From Dictyophora rubrovolvata (lineage: Eukaryota > Basidiomycota > Agaricomycetes > Phallales > Phallaceae), in NCBI GenBank assembly GCA_029959195.1, contig CP114119.1, forward strand, positions 2,294,001-2,358,000: a DNA stretch of 64,000 nt. Reading direction: 5' to 3'. Made by a program: the position numbers and the translations under genes. How positions within the stretch are numbered: position 1 is the first letter of the stretch; the number at the start of each line of letters is the position of its first letter. Below the pieces are notes generated by a model. That model had not been told where the DNA came from, ran no database searches, and saw nothing but the letters and a program-made list of their open reading frames with translations. Shown in pieces: positions 1 through 15,793 of this stretch.

Positions 1-595
1 TTATATCGATGAGACGTGGCGGTTTGAGAGGAATGGAAGCTCGTCGGACGAGACGAGAGGTAGGAGTTTCAGGAAGGGAAAGAGTTAACGATGGTCCAAA
101 CCGAAAATCAGCCGATTTTGACGTGGATGGAGTTTGGTCGTTGAAATCAAATGAAAGCAGTTTTGAAACAGTTTGAGATGCTGCTGCAGCTGACGATGAC
201 GCTGGTGACGACGAGGATGACGACGCGGTGTTGGTGTCGGTATTCACGGTTTCCGAATTGATGGAAAACAAGGACCGCTTTGCGCGGAGAGGTGAAGAGG
301 CAGAGAAGGAGCTAGCAAGTTTTCCCTCGGGGTGAAGATGAGAAGTAATAGGACTAGAAGCAAGCAGACTGGAACGTCGGAGACGGCGAAAGAAAGGGTT
401 TATAGAGTCATCTAGTGATGACGCCGCCGACGGCGACGAAGGAGCAGAAGCTGAAGAACTAGGGATCAAGGCAAAGTCGGACAAAGACGTAGGGAGTGGG
501 GACCTGTTTTCGATGAGATTTGTGTCGAGCATGTCGAGGTCGACGGCGGTGGGAGTGCTCAATGGAGGGTTAGCAGGAAAGGTACTTCCGCCCAT
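1..595 (-). CDS. Ser-rich hypothetical protein, N-terminal part (runs off left edge)
   Basis: On the minus strand an ATG at 593-595 opens a frame that stays open without a stop for about 198 codons to the window edge, so this is the N-terminal part of a longer protein. The sequence is very rich in Ser, Pro, Ala and Thr, with poly-Ser and poly-Ala runs around residues 120-145 and several basic patches (such as FFRRLRR). It looks intrinsically disordered and has many SP/TP sites, as in regulatory or cytoskeletal fungal proteins. I recognise no domain and assign no function. Protein-like composition and the long open frame support a real gene. The next gene to the right, GMC oxidoreductase A, is transcribed away from it. 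Confidence 0.6.
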   Translation of the reverse strand, partial: MGGSTFPANPPLSTPTAVDLDMLDTNLIENRSPLPTSLSDFALIPSSSASAPSSPSAASSLDDSINPFFRRLRRSSLLASSPITSHLHPEGKLASSFSASSPLRAKRSLFSINSETVNTDTNTASSSSSSPASSSAAAASQTVSKLLSFDFNDQTPSTSKSADFRFGPSLTLSLPETPTSRLVRRASIPLKPPRLIDI

Positions 596-4776
<4,181 letters not shown>

Positions 4777-5172
4777 GGAACTTATTCCATGAAGGATAAT
4801 TTATTCGGACATAGCAAAGGCACTTATGTTTCTAGATCAGTGTACTAGACTAATACCAAACACACCCTACTCCGTCAAAGCGTGAGAGTTTGTTAAAGCA
4901 ATTCAACAAACCGGAAACATTGGGCTCGGCGGTCCTCATACTGGTTACAGTACAAGACTCGTCTTAGCTTTCCCTCGTTGCTACACTGAAACTTTAAATA
5001 CAACCCTAACCTAAGCTGGGCTCTGGAACATTTATCATAACATGGTAAATTAACTTCAAACTCTGCCGTAGCGCACGGACGTTATAATGTAAATCTGAAG
5101 ACACATTTTAGCGATGTCCACATTTTCAGAAAGGTAAAACAGGTACATATAAGATAGAATGCGGATAACGCG

Positions 5173-5642
5173 TTAGAGCTCCATATTTACTTCCGGATGA
5201 TCGAAAGACTGTAACTGTGTTTCTGAACTAAATGTAGGCACCGACAATTTGACATCTCGTTCGATGTGCAAGCTTATTTCGCGATTCTGATCGATCACTT
5301 CTTGCTCTTGGAAATACGCAGACTGGCCGTGATTGCTGCTGTCGTCAACGTCGTCGTTGTAGTCGAAGTTGTCGGAGAAATCGGGTGATGGCGAATGCAC
5401 GCGTGAAGGCGGCTCGACCATGACGCTTTTTGCATCCTCATCGTATTCTTCGTCGTTCATCGGTAATGATTCGCCATGATGAAGTTTGGTGAACGTGCGA
5501 AGACTGTTCAAGTTATCCATCAGTCTGATATGAATGCGACATGACATCAAATCAAATATGCCGCCTTTGCCACGTACTCCTGTGTTAAACTTTCGACAAC
5601 GCTCTCGTCCATTTCCAAGCCGTCATTGCGAGTATAGTCCAT
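5173..5642 (-). CDS. Small acidic hypothetical protein
   Basis: Two exons on the minus strand. Exon 1 starts at ATG 5640-5642 (MDYTRNDGLEMDES). An intron with donor GTACGT and acceptor ATCAG joins it in frame to an exon that ends at the TAA at 5173-5175. The product is about 140 residues, strongly acidic in the middle (DNFDYNDDVDD) and apparently disordered, with possible phosphorylation sites (HSPSPDF). No known domain is recognised. The clean splice and in-frame continuation support a real gene, but no function is assigned. It sits tail to tail with GMC oxidoreductase A. Confidence 0.55.
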
Positions 5643-6629
5643 TTTGAAGTCTTGAAGTCAAACAGAACGATACTAATTCTCCTTTTAATTCAGAAAGTGT
5701 GTAGACCTAAGGACAAAGGCGTTGCGATCGGTGTTCGAATCTGTTAACAGGGTGTATGACCCTGTTTATCAATGATATCTTCAACGTATATTAATTTCTT
5801 ATTCGGTCGTTGCTATGCACAGCTCATCCTTGAACTGGAGCCGATATGCTGCCAAGGAGACCCTGGAGAAATTTGTGAATTTAACTTCTGTCTTTCGTGA
5901 ATTATGCGCTGTCTCCCTTCTACCGTTGTATGGGTCTCATGGCAAATTCGTCAACCAGATTTTAGAATGGCATAGTTTCGACACCCAATGATGTTTTTGC
6001 ACTAGTAAACTTTCATATTCCACTTGCATACTCCAAACCCGACGGCCATAGGTGATGTCCGAAACTTCATCAATTTCGCGTTAAGCTCGCTTTCGCTGCG
6101 TTGTAGTACCCTTGGGACCACTATACGTAGTTTATTCTAATTACGGGCACAATTCTGAGCTCCTGAACCTTCCCGTCATCTCCTTTGGAAGAATGGTCGA
6201 AAATTGTCTAGTAAAGGCGCGATCGACACGACGACACTCAAGATGACTCAGGCCCAAATTCATTTGCTTGAATCCTATCGCAATTTCGTTGAATCGAAAA
6301 AGTGCGAAACTGTTGGACTATGGCCATGACAATGTATGATGTTATCCATTTATTGGACGAGGAGCATCTTCATAAACTGATGGAATTAGCAAGTCATCCT
6401 CAACCACTTAAGGACCGAGGATGCAATGGTAGCAGCTCCCGCTAAAGCTTGGCTAAAGCATGCCAGTGGGATGGTCTAGGTTAAATTGCTCGCCAGTACA
6501 AGTTGCGACATGAACTTGGCAAGAAAGGAGAGTAAGCTATGGGTCGAAGATGTTTATTGCATTTGTTGACTCGGAATCTACAGTTGCGGTTCAACTTATG
6601 TTGATGGAGGTGTGACAGTAACATGTCAC
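5643..6629. other. Intergenic region, nothing recognised
   Basis: About 1 kb between two divergently transcribed genes. No open frame with splice support, repeat or RNA structure was found. It presumably holds both promoters. Confidence 0.4.
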
Positions 6630-7742
6630 ATGGCTCCATCTAAACTAACGAAGAAACAAAAGAAAGCTTTTGCGTTTCGTGAACGCAAAGGTAAAAAGCC
6701 ATCTGAACAAGAACATCATATTCCCGAGCCTGATTTGCTCATCGAAGAGGAGGAACCACCTTCGGAGTCAGATAACCACCAGGAGGGGCTTAAGCCTGAG
6801 AAGAACGACAAAAGTTCAAGTCTAGGCAAAAGAAAAAGAGGTTCACTTGAAAAGAATGGAAAAGAGGACATTACTGACGAATCGGGAGGAAAGAAGAAGA
6901 AGAAACGACCAGTGGTCAGCGTTACAGAGTCCGGCGCAGCCCAAGAAAATGACCCTAAGGTAGTAGACGAAAGTAAGGTTAAAACCAAGTCAGAAGACTC
7001 TTCAAAATCTAGATTCATCTTATTCGTTGGTATGTTCCTTTTTCTATATCCTCGTCTTCAGATTATGCTCATAGCCCTTCAGGAAATTTAAAATATACCA
7101 CCTCCATCGATGCGGTACGGGAACACTTCGAGAAGTGTGGTATGAACCCTGTTATAACTACGTTTATTTTTTCCTCGGTTGCTAAGAATTCCATAGATCC
7201 ACCTCCTCAAATAAGGCTTTTGACACCCAAACCCAAGACACCTGGTACGACGACAACTGCAAAGTCGAAAGGCTGTGCCTTCCTTGAGTTTTCGCATAAA
7301 AATGCTTTACAACAAGGCATAAAATTACATGGATCTACATTAGACGGTAGAAGGATCAACGTCGAACTTACTGCTGGCGGTGGAGGAAAAAGCGAGAGTA
7401 GAGTACAGAAAGTTCAAGCGAGGAATAAACAGCTACTAGAACAAAGAGTATGTGCTCCGCCGCATTTGTCGTCTCAGTGGTTAACTAAATTATTGATATT
7501 AATAGAAGAAACATGTTCAAAAGAAATTGGACGCAGGAGAAAATACAGATACCATCGCTATTGCACCTCCGCAGCGACATTCAACAACATCTGGAATGGA
7601 GCACGCTCCACAGAAAAAACGTACGTGGTCAGTCCCAGGGCATGATGAAACTAGCGGAAGAGGCGGTGCGAAACAACGAGGCAAAAAAGCCAAACGACCT
7701 CAACATTGGGCAACAGGTGCCAATGCCATTACTGTTAACTGA
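6630..7742 (+). CDS. Nop6-like nucleolar RNA-binding protein (single RRM)
   Basis: Likely a ribosome-biogenesis factor of the Nop6 type, acting in the nucleolus on the small-subunit precursor. The N-terminal 130 residues are Lys/Glu-rich (KLTKKQKKAFAF, GGKKKKKRP) and look like a nuclear or nucleolar targeting tail. An RRM follows: RNP2-like FILFVGNLKYTT, then RNP1-like KSKGCAFLEF, then LHGSTLDGRRINVELT. The C-terminus is basic with an RGG-like GRGGAKQRGKKAKRPQ. Introns at about 7030-7081, 7140-7198 and 7462-7505 are needed to join the RRM and tail; each has GT-AG ends and restores frame. The ATG at 6630 is preferred over the upstream GTG at 6612. Family assignment rests on the domain order of basic tail, RRM and basic RG tail. 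Confidence 0.78.
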
Positions 7743-7981
7743 CCATGCACACGCTATTATTTTCTCGTTCTGTTCAAAACCTTCCCATAAATATGTTTCA
7801 ATGCTGGTAATATACAATTGATTAAATGATAAGAAGGGACATAGGTTGTAAAAAAGAAGACTCATGTGCGATCCAGGCATTTATGTGGATAATGAAAAGA
7901 ATATCTCCGGGAATACGAGTGAAAGTAAAAAGAAGTAGAAGTATGACAACAGAAGAAGGTTTCCAAACAAAATGTCCTAAA

Positions 7982-10900
7982 TTATGCATTTCGGGCGTCC
8001 AAAGGGAACTGGGGCACCGGATAATCATCGTACTCAGTTTCGCCGTCTAAGAATCGTCGCAATCTCGCAACCTGCGATGACAGAAAAATGATAATAATCT
8101 GCATCTTGATATCGAGTTTGAGTTTGAGTAACTCTTGACAGGTGGCCAGCGCCTGCGATCTTGTGTTTATGAACATGTTGCCGTCATATCCTAATTGCTT
8201 CATAGCTTCAATTAGTTCACTGAATTCGGCACACCATGCCAAAACACCGAGCTATGGGCCAAATGGTCATCAATGATTTGCTTTCATGATATAACTAACA
8301 CGTGCACGTACTTGACCATATTGTTTATATTGACCATACAAAACGTTGGGGGCGGCTAGAAGAGCATAAATGAAAGCCTCATTTTGCTCTACCACCCCAG
8401 GCATGGGCACATAGGGAGGTGATATAGTTTCAGGGGGCGGAGGCTAAAAAAAAATGAGTCGAATGGCAAGCACGTGGTTATGGCAGTAGTCATACCTCAG
8501 CTTTGGGAGGAGGATTCTACAATGTAAAGGTCAACTTCAATTCCGGTGGGAGACTGAGCCAAGAGAACTATTTACCTGGAACCAATTGTAATTTTGATAA
8601 TCGAAATCCTCAGTGTAGCCACTGTCGATATTACCGTTCATAGGCATGTTGGCGATTACTTCTGGGGGGAGATGTTGGATGACTTCGTCTGGAAGGGCTG
8701 CGAGTTCGTTTGGTGCTAGGTGTGCAGAGGGTTTTAAGGACGGAGTGAAGATTTGATGATATGAAGATCTTCTAGAGGGATGGTGCTGTGAAGACTGCCT
8801 GGAGAGTTGCGGTTGTGGCGAGGGCGAGGCCTGTCTGGAAACTTGAGGCTGCGGTGAGGGTGACGCTTCGCGATAAACTTGAGGCTTCGGTGTGGATTGA
8901 GGTTTCGGCGTGGACTGTTGCGAAAGTAAAGGCTCAGATAACGTGCGAGTAAGTTGCGGTTTAGATGATTTTCTCGAAGGTGTGAAACGTAAGAGGGTTG
9001 TGAACGAAGACTTCCGAGACGGCTTGGGCGTAGTCTGATTGGAGATGGGGCGTTCAGTTACGTTAGACGCAAGTTCTTGAGCAAATTCGGACTCTTCTGT
9101 GAAACTTGTAGGTTCTTGAACAAGTTCGTGGACGCTTCCTTGAGACGGTGTTGATGCTTCGAGAGGAAGTGTTGTCTGAGATGCGTTCTTTGAGCTACTT
9201 CGCTTGGGGCTCAATAACGCAGTAAGAGACGATTTAAGAGCCTTTATAGAAGGTGCACGAGAATTAGGTCGAGAAAATGTCTGCACATGAGTAAGCTTGT
9301 TATTCACCGAGATACAACACACACGTTACCTTGAAAACAGAAGATCTACGAGAAGTGACGGACCCCGGTGTAGATAGTAAAGACTTGGTAGGGGATGATG
9401 TTAAATTATCAGCGAGAGGAGGAGAAGTAGGCGGTGTTGGAAGAGTTGCCGCGTTGAGGACTTGAGCCGATTCCTCAGATTCAATTACCGCAGAATTGAT
9501 TTTCCCTGAGGAAGCGATGGAAGGTAGCCGAGTAACGGTGTTACGCCTGGAACTTCGACGAGATGTAAAACGAGAGCCAATACGGCTGCTTGAACGAGAA
9601 CCAAGACGAGATTGCTGAGATTGGGAAAGTCAGCCATGAATCTGATGGATAATGATCGACAGGAAGAGCTTTTTTTTACCTTAGGCGATAGTCCGCGTGT
9701 AGCGGTGGGAACACTTGATGGCGGAGTTGGATAAGCCGACGGAGGCGCGGTTGTCGAGGCTGAGAGTGGGAGGGGGATACAAGCTGGATCGGCAGGCGTA
9801 GTATAAAACGAAGAAGCTGGAAGAGGAATTTGCTCCGCGTTAGGAAGCGGGATAACCGGGGAAGCTACGGTCGGAGGCGCAGTAACAGAAAAGACAGAGG
9901 GAGGTAATGGACGATTGGCAGGATCTATAAAAGAATAATTGGAATTAGACGGACTGGAAACTTGTGATACACGGATATCGTCTTCCTTGGGTCTGGGAAA
10001 GAGAATCGACTCGGTGTGACGAATGGGACGAGGACTGGTACTGGTACTTCGCTTTCTAAGACTGGACTTCGTAGGCTTGCGAGTCCGATGAGGAGAACGA
10101 ACAGAAGAAGTCGCCGATGGAGGTGAATGAGAGGCTACAGTGAGAGGAGGAGATGGAAGGACACCTGTTCTAGTAAACGGAGTGGGTGCGCCAAATAGTC
10201 CTTTCACCGGTGAAGATTTTGTAGAGTGATCCTGAGGGTATGCCTCCGATGCCTTAGATTCAACTTGGGATTGCACTTGGGGTGGAAGGGGAGCAGGAGT
10301 GGGGGCTTTCGGAGTGACCTCAGTTGGGCTAGCAGGAGGCTCTTCTTGTGGGAAGGTCACTGGCTGGGTCGAAGACGACTTTGGAGTTTGAAGGATTTTA
10401 GAATACCACCAGGACTGAGGTCTAGACGAAGGAGGGACGGTAGTTGCCGCTGGTGAACCGTACTCCGTGGGATATACGGTCGGAGAAGCAACGAATTCGG
10501 CCGGATTGACGATTTGGAAGGGGCCTGTATTTGGGGCGGTGGTGGGTTGTTTAAGGCTGTTGATAACGTTGTCGATGCTGTCCCCCGGAAGAGAAACAGG
10601 AATAATGTGAACAGGCGGAGAAACGGAAGGCTTAGAGTCAGAAGGCGGAGAAGGATTGGTGCTGTTCTCAGATGGTGGCACAAAGTTCGGAGAACCTAGT
10701 TGGATGGGATTGAGATCGCCGGGATGCGGTTCACCAGTAGTAGTTTCGGGTGAATGGAGAGGACGATCCCCAGAGGAGATAGGAGAAAGATTTTTGAAAG
10801 AAACACGAGAGGAGTTGTAACGGAAGCTGCGACTTAACTTGGAGAGAGGATTTTTGAGAGAACTTCGACGAGGAGTGCCAACTACTGAAGATCTTTCGCT

Positions 10901-11852
10901 AGGCGTATATAAACGACTCCGAGTGAATTGATATTCACTAGGAGTGTATAGACCGCCGGGGGAAAATGCTCCGTCGCTAGGAGAGAAAGGTAGTTCGCTA
11001 GCAGGGTACGAATGATGATCTTGGCCTCCCAAGAAGCTTATAGGGATTTGATGTTCACTAGGCGGATATTCCTATATGATAATATTAGAGCTTAGAGACA
11101 ATATAGATGTACAAGAACGTAAAATACTTTTACCTCTGAAGAGTTCCTAGATGATTCTACTCCTGACTTATGAGAAGGAGTGACGGGATCCGAAACTTTG
11201 GAGGATTTTCGAGAACCAGTAAACTTAGAAAAAACTCCCCGAGAAACGGAAGGTTTCGAACCGCCTGTGAAACGAGAAATAAAGCTGCTAGTACGGGTAC
11301 GCTGGGACGCAGTCCTTGAAATAGGGGATGAATAATCGATATCAACGTCCGGGAAGAAATTGGAAACGGTAGGGGATGGAGTCGGGGGCTCTTGACGGGG
11401 ACCGGAAGATGAAAGGCTGTCGGATTGTGTTTCCTCTTCTTCTTCTGGGGCTAGAGTCTCAACTGCGATTGTAAGAGCGGGAGTGTTGATATAACAATCG
11501 GGAGAGGTTGGCCCTGGAGAAAGAGTTTGAAACGTCAACTCAGAATCCTTGATAGACGGAAGGTGGTCGCCCAAAGAGACCTCCGAGGGGCGGTAATGGG
11601 AGCTCGAAGGACGAAGCCTTGCGAGCCTTTCTGCTAACTCTGGTGAAGACGTCGGTTCCTTGACGAGGCCTACTTTGAGGGACTCGTAAGGAACAGTGAG
11701 TGGGAAGACCGCGACCTTTGAACCCTTTGGGATGAGTGTGTTGGTCCCGTGTGGTGAGGTTACCGCAACTGCAACGCGTTACACGACAGGGTGAGATAGA
11801 GTGAAGGTGAAACTTGAAATTAACTCACGATTAACACACCTTCTGGTAGCAG
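7982..11852 (-). CDS. Long Ser/Pro-rich protein with compact C-terminal domain
   Basis: One multi-exon minus-strand gene. Exons seen, from 5' to 3': 11829-11852 (an internal exon; the start lies further upstream and is not resolved), one ending at 11768 (5' side), then large exons covering 11574-11130, 11032-9680, 9615-9330, 9280-8580 and 8515-8495, and the last three down to the TAA at 7982-7984. The central 1000 or so residues are disordered, Ser/Pro/Arg-rich, with many SRxSS and RKSS repeats and a short repeated SRQASPSPQPQ block near 8800-8880. The last 130 residues differ: an ordered, hydrophobic region beginning PPYVPMPGVVEQNEAFIYALL and containing QLGVLAWCAEFSELIEAM. This looks like a folded domain, but I do not recognise the family. 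The S/T-P density suggests a phospho-regulated scaffold. Function unknown. Confidence 0.6.
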
Positions 11853-12673
11853 CTAGAAAAACGATGAAGAAAAGATTAAATTATTCAGGGTATGCCGCAC
11901 TCCGAGTATTTATTGTCTGCCTCGAGGTAGCCTCGTGGCTGAAACCGAAAAGGGTAATGTCTAATAGGGATACCGGTACATCCTTCGCACAGATCGTTTT
12001 CACTCAAAATTCATAAATGCGGCGCTTTGAGAGAGCTCCTTTGGGATGCCAAGATAAAAAGGTTTTGCTGCAGTAGGGGAATACCAAGCTCCAATTGAAG
12101 AGTCCAAGATTTGGCTGGGTCCGAATCGACCGGTGATGACGACGTCGGTTCGTGATGACGAACTTGCAGGCCAGGCTAGTAATCACCAGATTGGATGCCA
12201 TGAATTCATTTTTAGAGGAAGTCGACGTTCTCATATAATGAAAAAAGGGAGTGGTACCTTTGCTATTAAAACTTGAACTTTTTGTTGGTAGTTCGCCTCT
12301 GGATGCTAGATCACTGCAATCTACGCAATCAAGCTGTCCCTTCTCGTCACGTACTTGCTCTTTTATCGGTCAGGATTTGTTTCAGTTTCCTACTTGAGAT
12401 GCCTGCAAGTAAACACAGCCCTTTTGATGACCGTTTTCCACCCCGGGCCGCTTCCGCGCAAAGTTAGACCGCTTTTTAATTTTGAACCTGGTAGTCAACT
12501 CGTCACGCCAACGACCCAACGGCTTAAATTCACGACTTCAGACATCGTTCGAGTATTGAGCTCAACTCTCGAATGCAGATGGGAAATCACGCGCTAAGTT
12601 GAAGTTGGGTAGGCAGTAAGTTGACGCCCAGTACGTCATCACAAAAAACTGCTTTCCTGAGATTCTCCCAGTC
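11853..12673. other. Intergenic region, possible 5' end of the Ser/Pro-rich gene
   Basis: The first coding exon of the minus-strand Ser/Pro-rich gene should lie here, because the acceptor before 11852 (TTTTTCTAG) needs an upstream donor. An open stretch starting at an ATG near 12201 on the minus strand is one candidate, but I cannot confirm it. Nothing else is recognised. Confidence 0.35.
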
Positions 12674-14043
12674 ATGTCGAAGACAAGATCAATGAAACCC
12701 GAATTAGCGGCCCAACTTGAAGTATGCGTTTACTTGTTCGTCTATATCTCTGGTTTTTTATTGTAACAGGAATTGAATAAAGAAGTAAATAATGATGCGG
12801 AGGACATCATTTTTGACATTTTTCCACGGAAGGTACCGTACAGCCTTCTTTCCCAGTCCCAATACTGAGCATTACTGCTGTCGTGGACTAGACAATGTTA
12901 GTATTCTGCCACTACTTATTTGTCTTCTGACACGTTGCGATTACTCCAGTGAACTTAAGGCCTTAGTCGAGTCTACAAATGACGAGAAATCTCCTTTCAA
13001 CCGCTCAAGCTTATATACCACAACAGATGCGACCGTATATCCAGCGGTCGTGAAAGAAGAGAAGGAATATGATTCAAAGAAAAGAAAGCTGACGGATGGC
13101 GCCTGTTCGAGTTCGACACCTCCGAATTCAATAACAAATGCCCGCTTCCCTGAGAGAGTTTTGTCAAACAAGCATGTGAATCAGGTGAACTCAGAATTGT
13201 TAGCTATTGACAAGCCTTTTTTTATTTACTTTCGAACAAGCTGCAAAGTCGCGTACGAGAAGAATGCGAAGAATTGATTGAGCTATGTGTCAGTCTTGCT
13301 TGTTCTTGGGCGGAGTTTGTGCTTATTCTTCTCATCCTAACAGGACAAGGTTAAGCTCTGGATAAGCCTCACAATGCCAAGGTGAGTCTACAAAGCCTTC
13401 TTCTGTCATCTATTTTTAATACTTTAATCAAAGGATAGAAGAGTATGTTAGCAACTTAAGTCTCTAAATTAGCTTATGCCCTCTCGTTTTCTTAGCGGTG
13501 ACAACTTTGGTATGATTAATAACCTACTAGACGACATACAAGGGTTTCCCATTCTAATTCTACATTATAGGTGTTCAAATCCAAGAAGGTAATTTTAATC
13601 TTTTTCTCTTGTTTGATGTTATTCCAAAAGTCATCGCAGAGGTCCTTTCGGAGTTGCATAGGTCCCAAGAAAGTGCTTATAATCTGAGGGATAGCGCCCG
13701 AACAAGCTTTCTGCAGAGGGCTAAAATATGCTCCAAGCTTATCAAATATCCCAATCTTGAGGATTATACAGTGTGTATATTCATGTTCTCACTCTATCAC
13801 TATTCTTCGAAATCACTGACAATAAATTCAGCTCGCTCTGAGAGAGCATGATGCAAAACAGTTGTATATGGCACGGCAACACTTGGTTGACATCAAAAAT
13901 ATTTATGCGGTTTTGACCGATGTCATCCACAAAAATTTACAGAAGGTAGTAGATCGAATTGTTAACTTGCTCTTTCATTTCGATCACTAACACTGGAACA
14001 GATTCGCTCACCAAAGGGCAACAATCGAACTTCATTATACTAA
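12674..14043 (+). CDS. Proteasome activator PA28/REG subunit (PSME3-like)
   Basis: The 11S regulator forms a ring on the 20S proteasome and opens its gate without ATP; the gamma type is nuclear. The N-terminal helix is recognisable across the first intron (MSKTRSMKPELAAQLE, then EVNNDAEDIIFDIFPRK), like the REG-alpha domain. A Lys/Ser-rich linker around 13050-13180 carries an NLS-like SKKRKLTDG. The C-terminal domain matches the family closely: DKVKLWISLTMPRIEDGDNFGVQIQ (split here by introns), then ICSKLIKYPNLEDYT, then a final helix ending QKIRSPKGNNRTSLY and TAA at 14041-14043. There are about eight short introns. The junction between the second and third exons (12833 to about 12951-12966) is not resolved. 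The family is absent from budding yeast but known from animals and some fungi. Assignment is firm from the C-terminal half. Confidence 0.85.
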
Positions 14044-14414
14044 TTGACCGTAGAATATCCATACTTTGAAATAACGGACTTTCATTAGATCAGTCAAACA
14101 CAATGTGTACATTCTTAGGCGTTATTTAACATCAGGTATAATGCTTGACCTCAGAATCAGTGCTGGTCTTGATCTATCAACACGTGGTTTTAACTGCCCT
14201 CACAAGACCAGCACTCGCCCGTGATGGCTTGTTTCAAATAGAATAGAGTCATGCTGTTTTACAGATATCAACATACGGTAAAGGCGTGTCAAAGTGGAAG
14301 TCTGCTCACTCCCCAAATAGCCATGTCACAGGACCGTGATTGAAATGCTGATCGCCATCATAGAAGCTAGAGGTGAGCATGTCAGGAAGCAGTCCTGAAC
14401 AAATTCATCTCGAG
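14044..14414. other. Convergent intergenic region
   Basis: Tail-to-tail gap between the PA28 gene and the SGNH-like gene. No gene, repeat or terminator hairpin was recognised. Confidence 0.4.
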
Positions 14415-15793
14415 TCAAACACACTCTTTATATCCCTCTAAGAGATCCCCCCACGTCTGTGACATCGTGAGTTTAGTTTCCCCCCATAATGCAAAGCAGG
14501 TCTCACAAATAATTTAAGACCCAACTCTTGTGAAACATGCCTCAAGTTCTGGTCCAATTGAAATATTCTGGAGATCGGAAGTTTGTGCTGCAACCTTTGA
14601 ATAGAAGCAAGCACACCTTAAGACCCTATTCCACTCGTTTGAGCCTCGTAAATGCCGTGTACGCAACATGATAGGTGTGTTATCACCGAAGAGAGAACGT
14701 GTGAAAGAAACAAGGGAATAGATCCGAGAACGATGCCATGCCAATTCCGAATATGTGAAAGCCTCGTGGCCCTGTCGATTTGAATGAACCGCTAGCTGTG
14801 ACCTTCTGTGAATAGCGTGCTTCTTCTCTGGTTATTAAAAAAGCTCACTTGTTTCAGAAAACCGTCGTCCCAAAATAAACTGGTCTGGAGAGAAGGTGAG
14901 TGACCATGAAAGGCTTATTAGGTTCGGTATGCGTACTTCAATGACCAAATTGGGAGAATGGAGACCCTCTCGAATCATCCATGGGATCATAATATCTTTG
15001 ATCTTCGCAAGTTTTGAAAACGCTAAGGTGAGAAAAAGTCAAATGCGCCTGCCTTGACTTACTCTATTTTCAAATGTCAACGGTCTGGCTTCGGAAGGCG
15101 AAAACCAGTCGTAATCGTCTGCGTCGATAGCACCATACGTGAACCAGAATGCCAAGGTGAAATTATATTTCTGAAGACGACAAAAGCCGGCTACGCTTGA
15201 CCTTATCATACCTGACGAAATTAAAAGTCTTTACAGCCAAAATACCTGTGTGATCGCCAATGGTCGAATATTTTCCATATGTCTCTTTGCAGAAGTTACG
15301 GATATTGTTCCTAACCAAGAGTCTACAGATAAAAAATTAAATCAATTGGTAAAAATTCCACATACCTATCATGGGATGATCCGATAAACAGGACAGTTTT
15401 GTTTAGAATCCAATCCATGCTACTGGTATTGTTCTGTGAGAGCTGTTTCATGTATTGAGGACAGGCGTCGCTATCGAGGCTAAAGGTTTCTGAAAGGGAC
15501 TGGCTGTTATTTAGCTCAAAAGAACGAAGGTTATTGATGTCATTGGAACTTGAAGGAAACGGAATCCATCTGGTCTCTGAGGCTTCCGAACTCAAATATA
15601 ACATTCCGGGTCTCTTGAATGGATCTAAGCTGCACTGGGGATCACAAGAAGATATCTTCTCGTTTACTCGGAGGAGAAACGTATATGAAAATGAGTTCGA
15701 TATTTGATTTCCACACAGGAGAAATAGAATGACAGTGCATCCCGCTAGGATGTATATTGACAATTGCCTTGGGGTGACTTTGAGAAACGGCAT
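14415..15793 (-). CDS. Type II membrane SGNH/PC-esterase-like protein, reading frame possibly damaged
   Basis: It starts at ATG 15791-15793 with a single hydrophobic anchor (LSIYILAGCTVILFLLCG) and a lumenal region with several N-glycosylation sequons (NNSQ, NNTS, NKT). The catalytic-type block VLFIGSSHDR follows, then over further exons AFWFTYGAIDADDYDWF, SPNLVIETSLFWDDG and a tail ending LLEGYKECV with TGA at 14415-14417. The GSSHDR block and the NLVIxxSLFWD block resemble SGNH or PC-esterase proteins that act on glycans or cell-wall esters in the secretory pathway. Two oddities are visible. The intron between exons ending at 15063 and starting at 15022 does not keep the frame of the following block. 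The last block is also out of frame with the exon before it, next to a run of six C at 14480-14485. Either there are sequence errors, unusual splicing, or the gene is decaying. Confidence 0.6.

Noticed and set aside
6612-6629. Upstream start of the Nop6-like protein
   Set aside because: It would need a GTG start; the ATG at 6630 starts the conserved basic tail.
9600-9680. Apparent hydrophobic C-terminus (VLVQAAVLALVLHLVEV) on the Ser/Pro-rich protein
   Set aside because: It comes from reading through an intron (donor GTAAAA, acceptor TCTCAG); after splicing the frame encodes a Ser/Arg-rich stretch instead.
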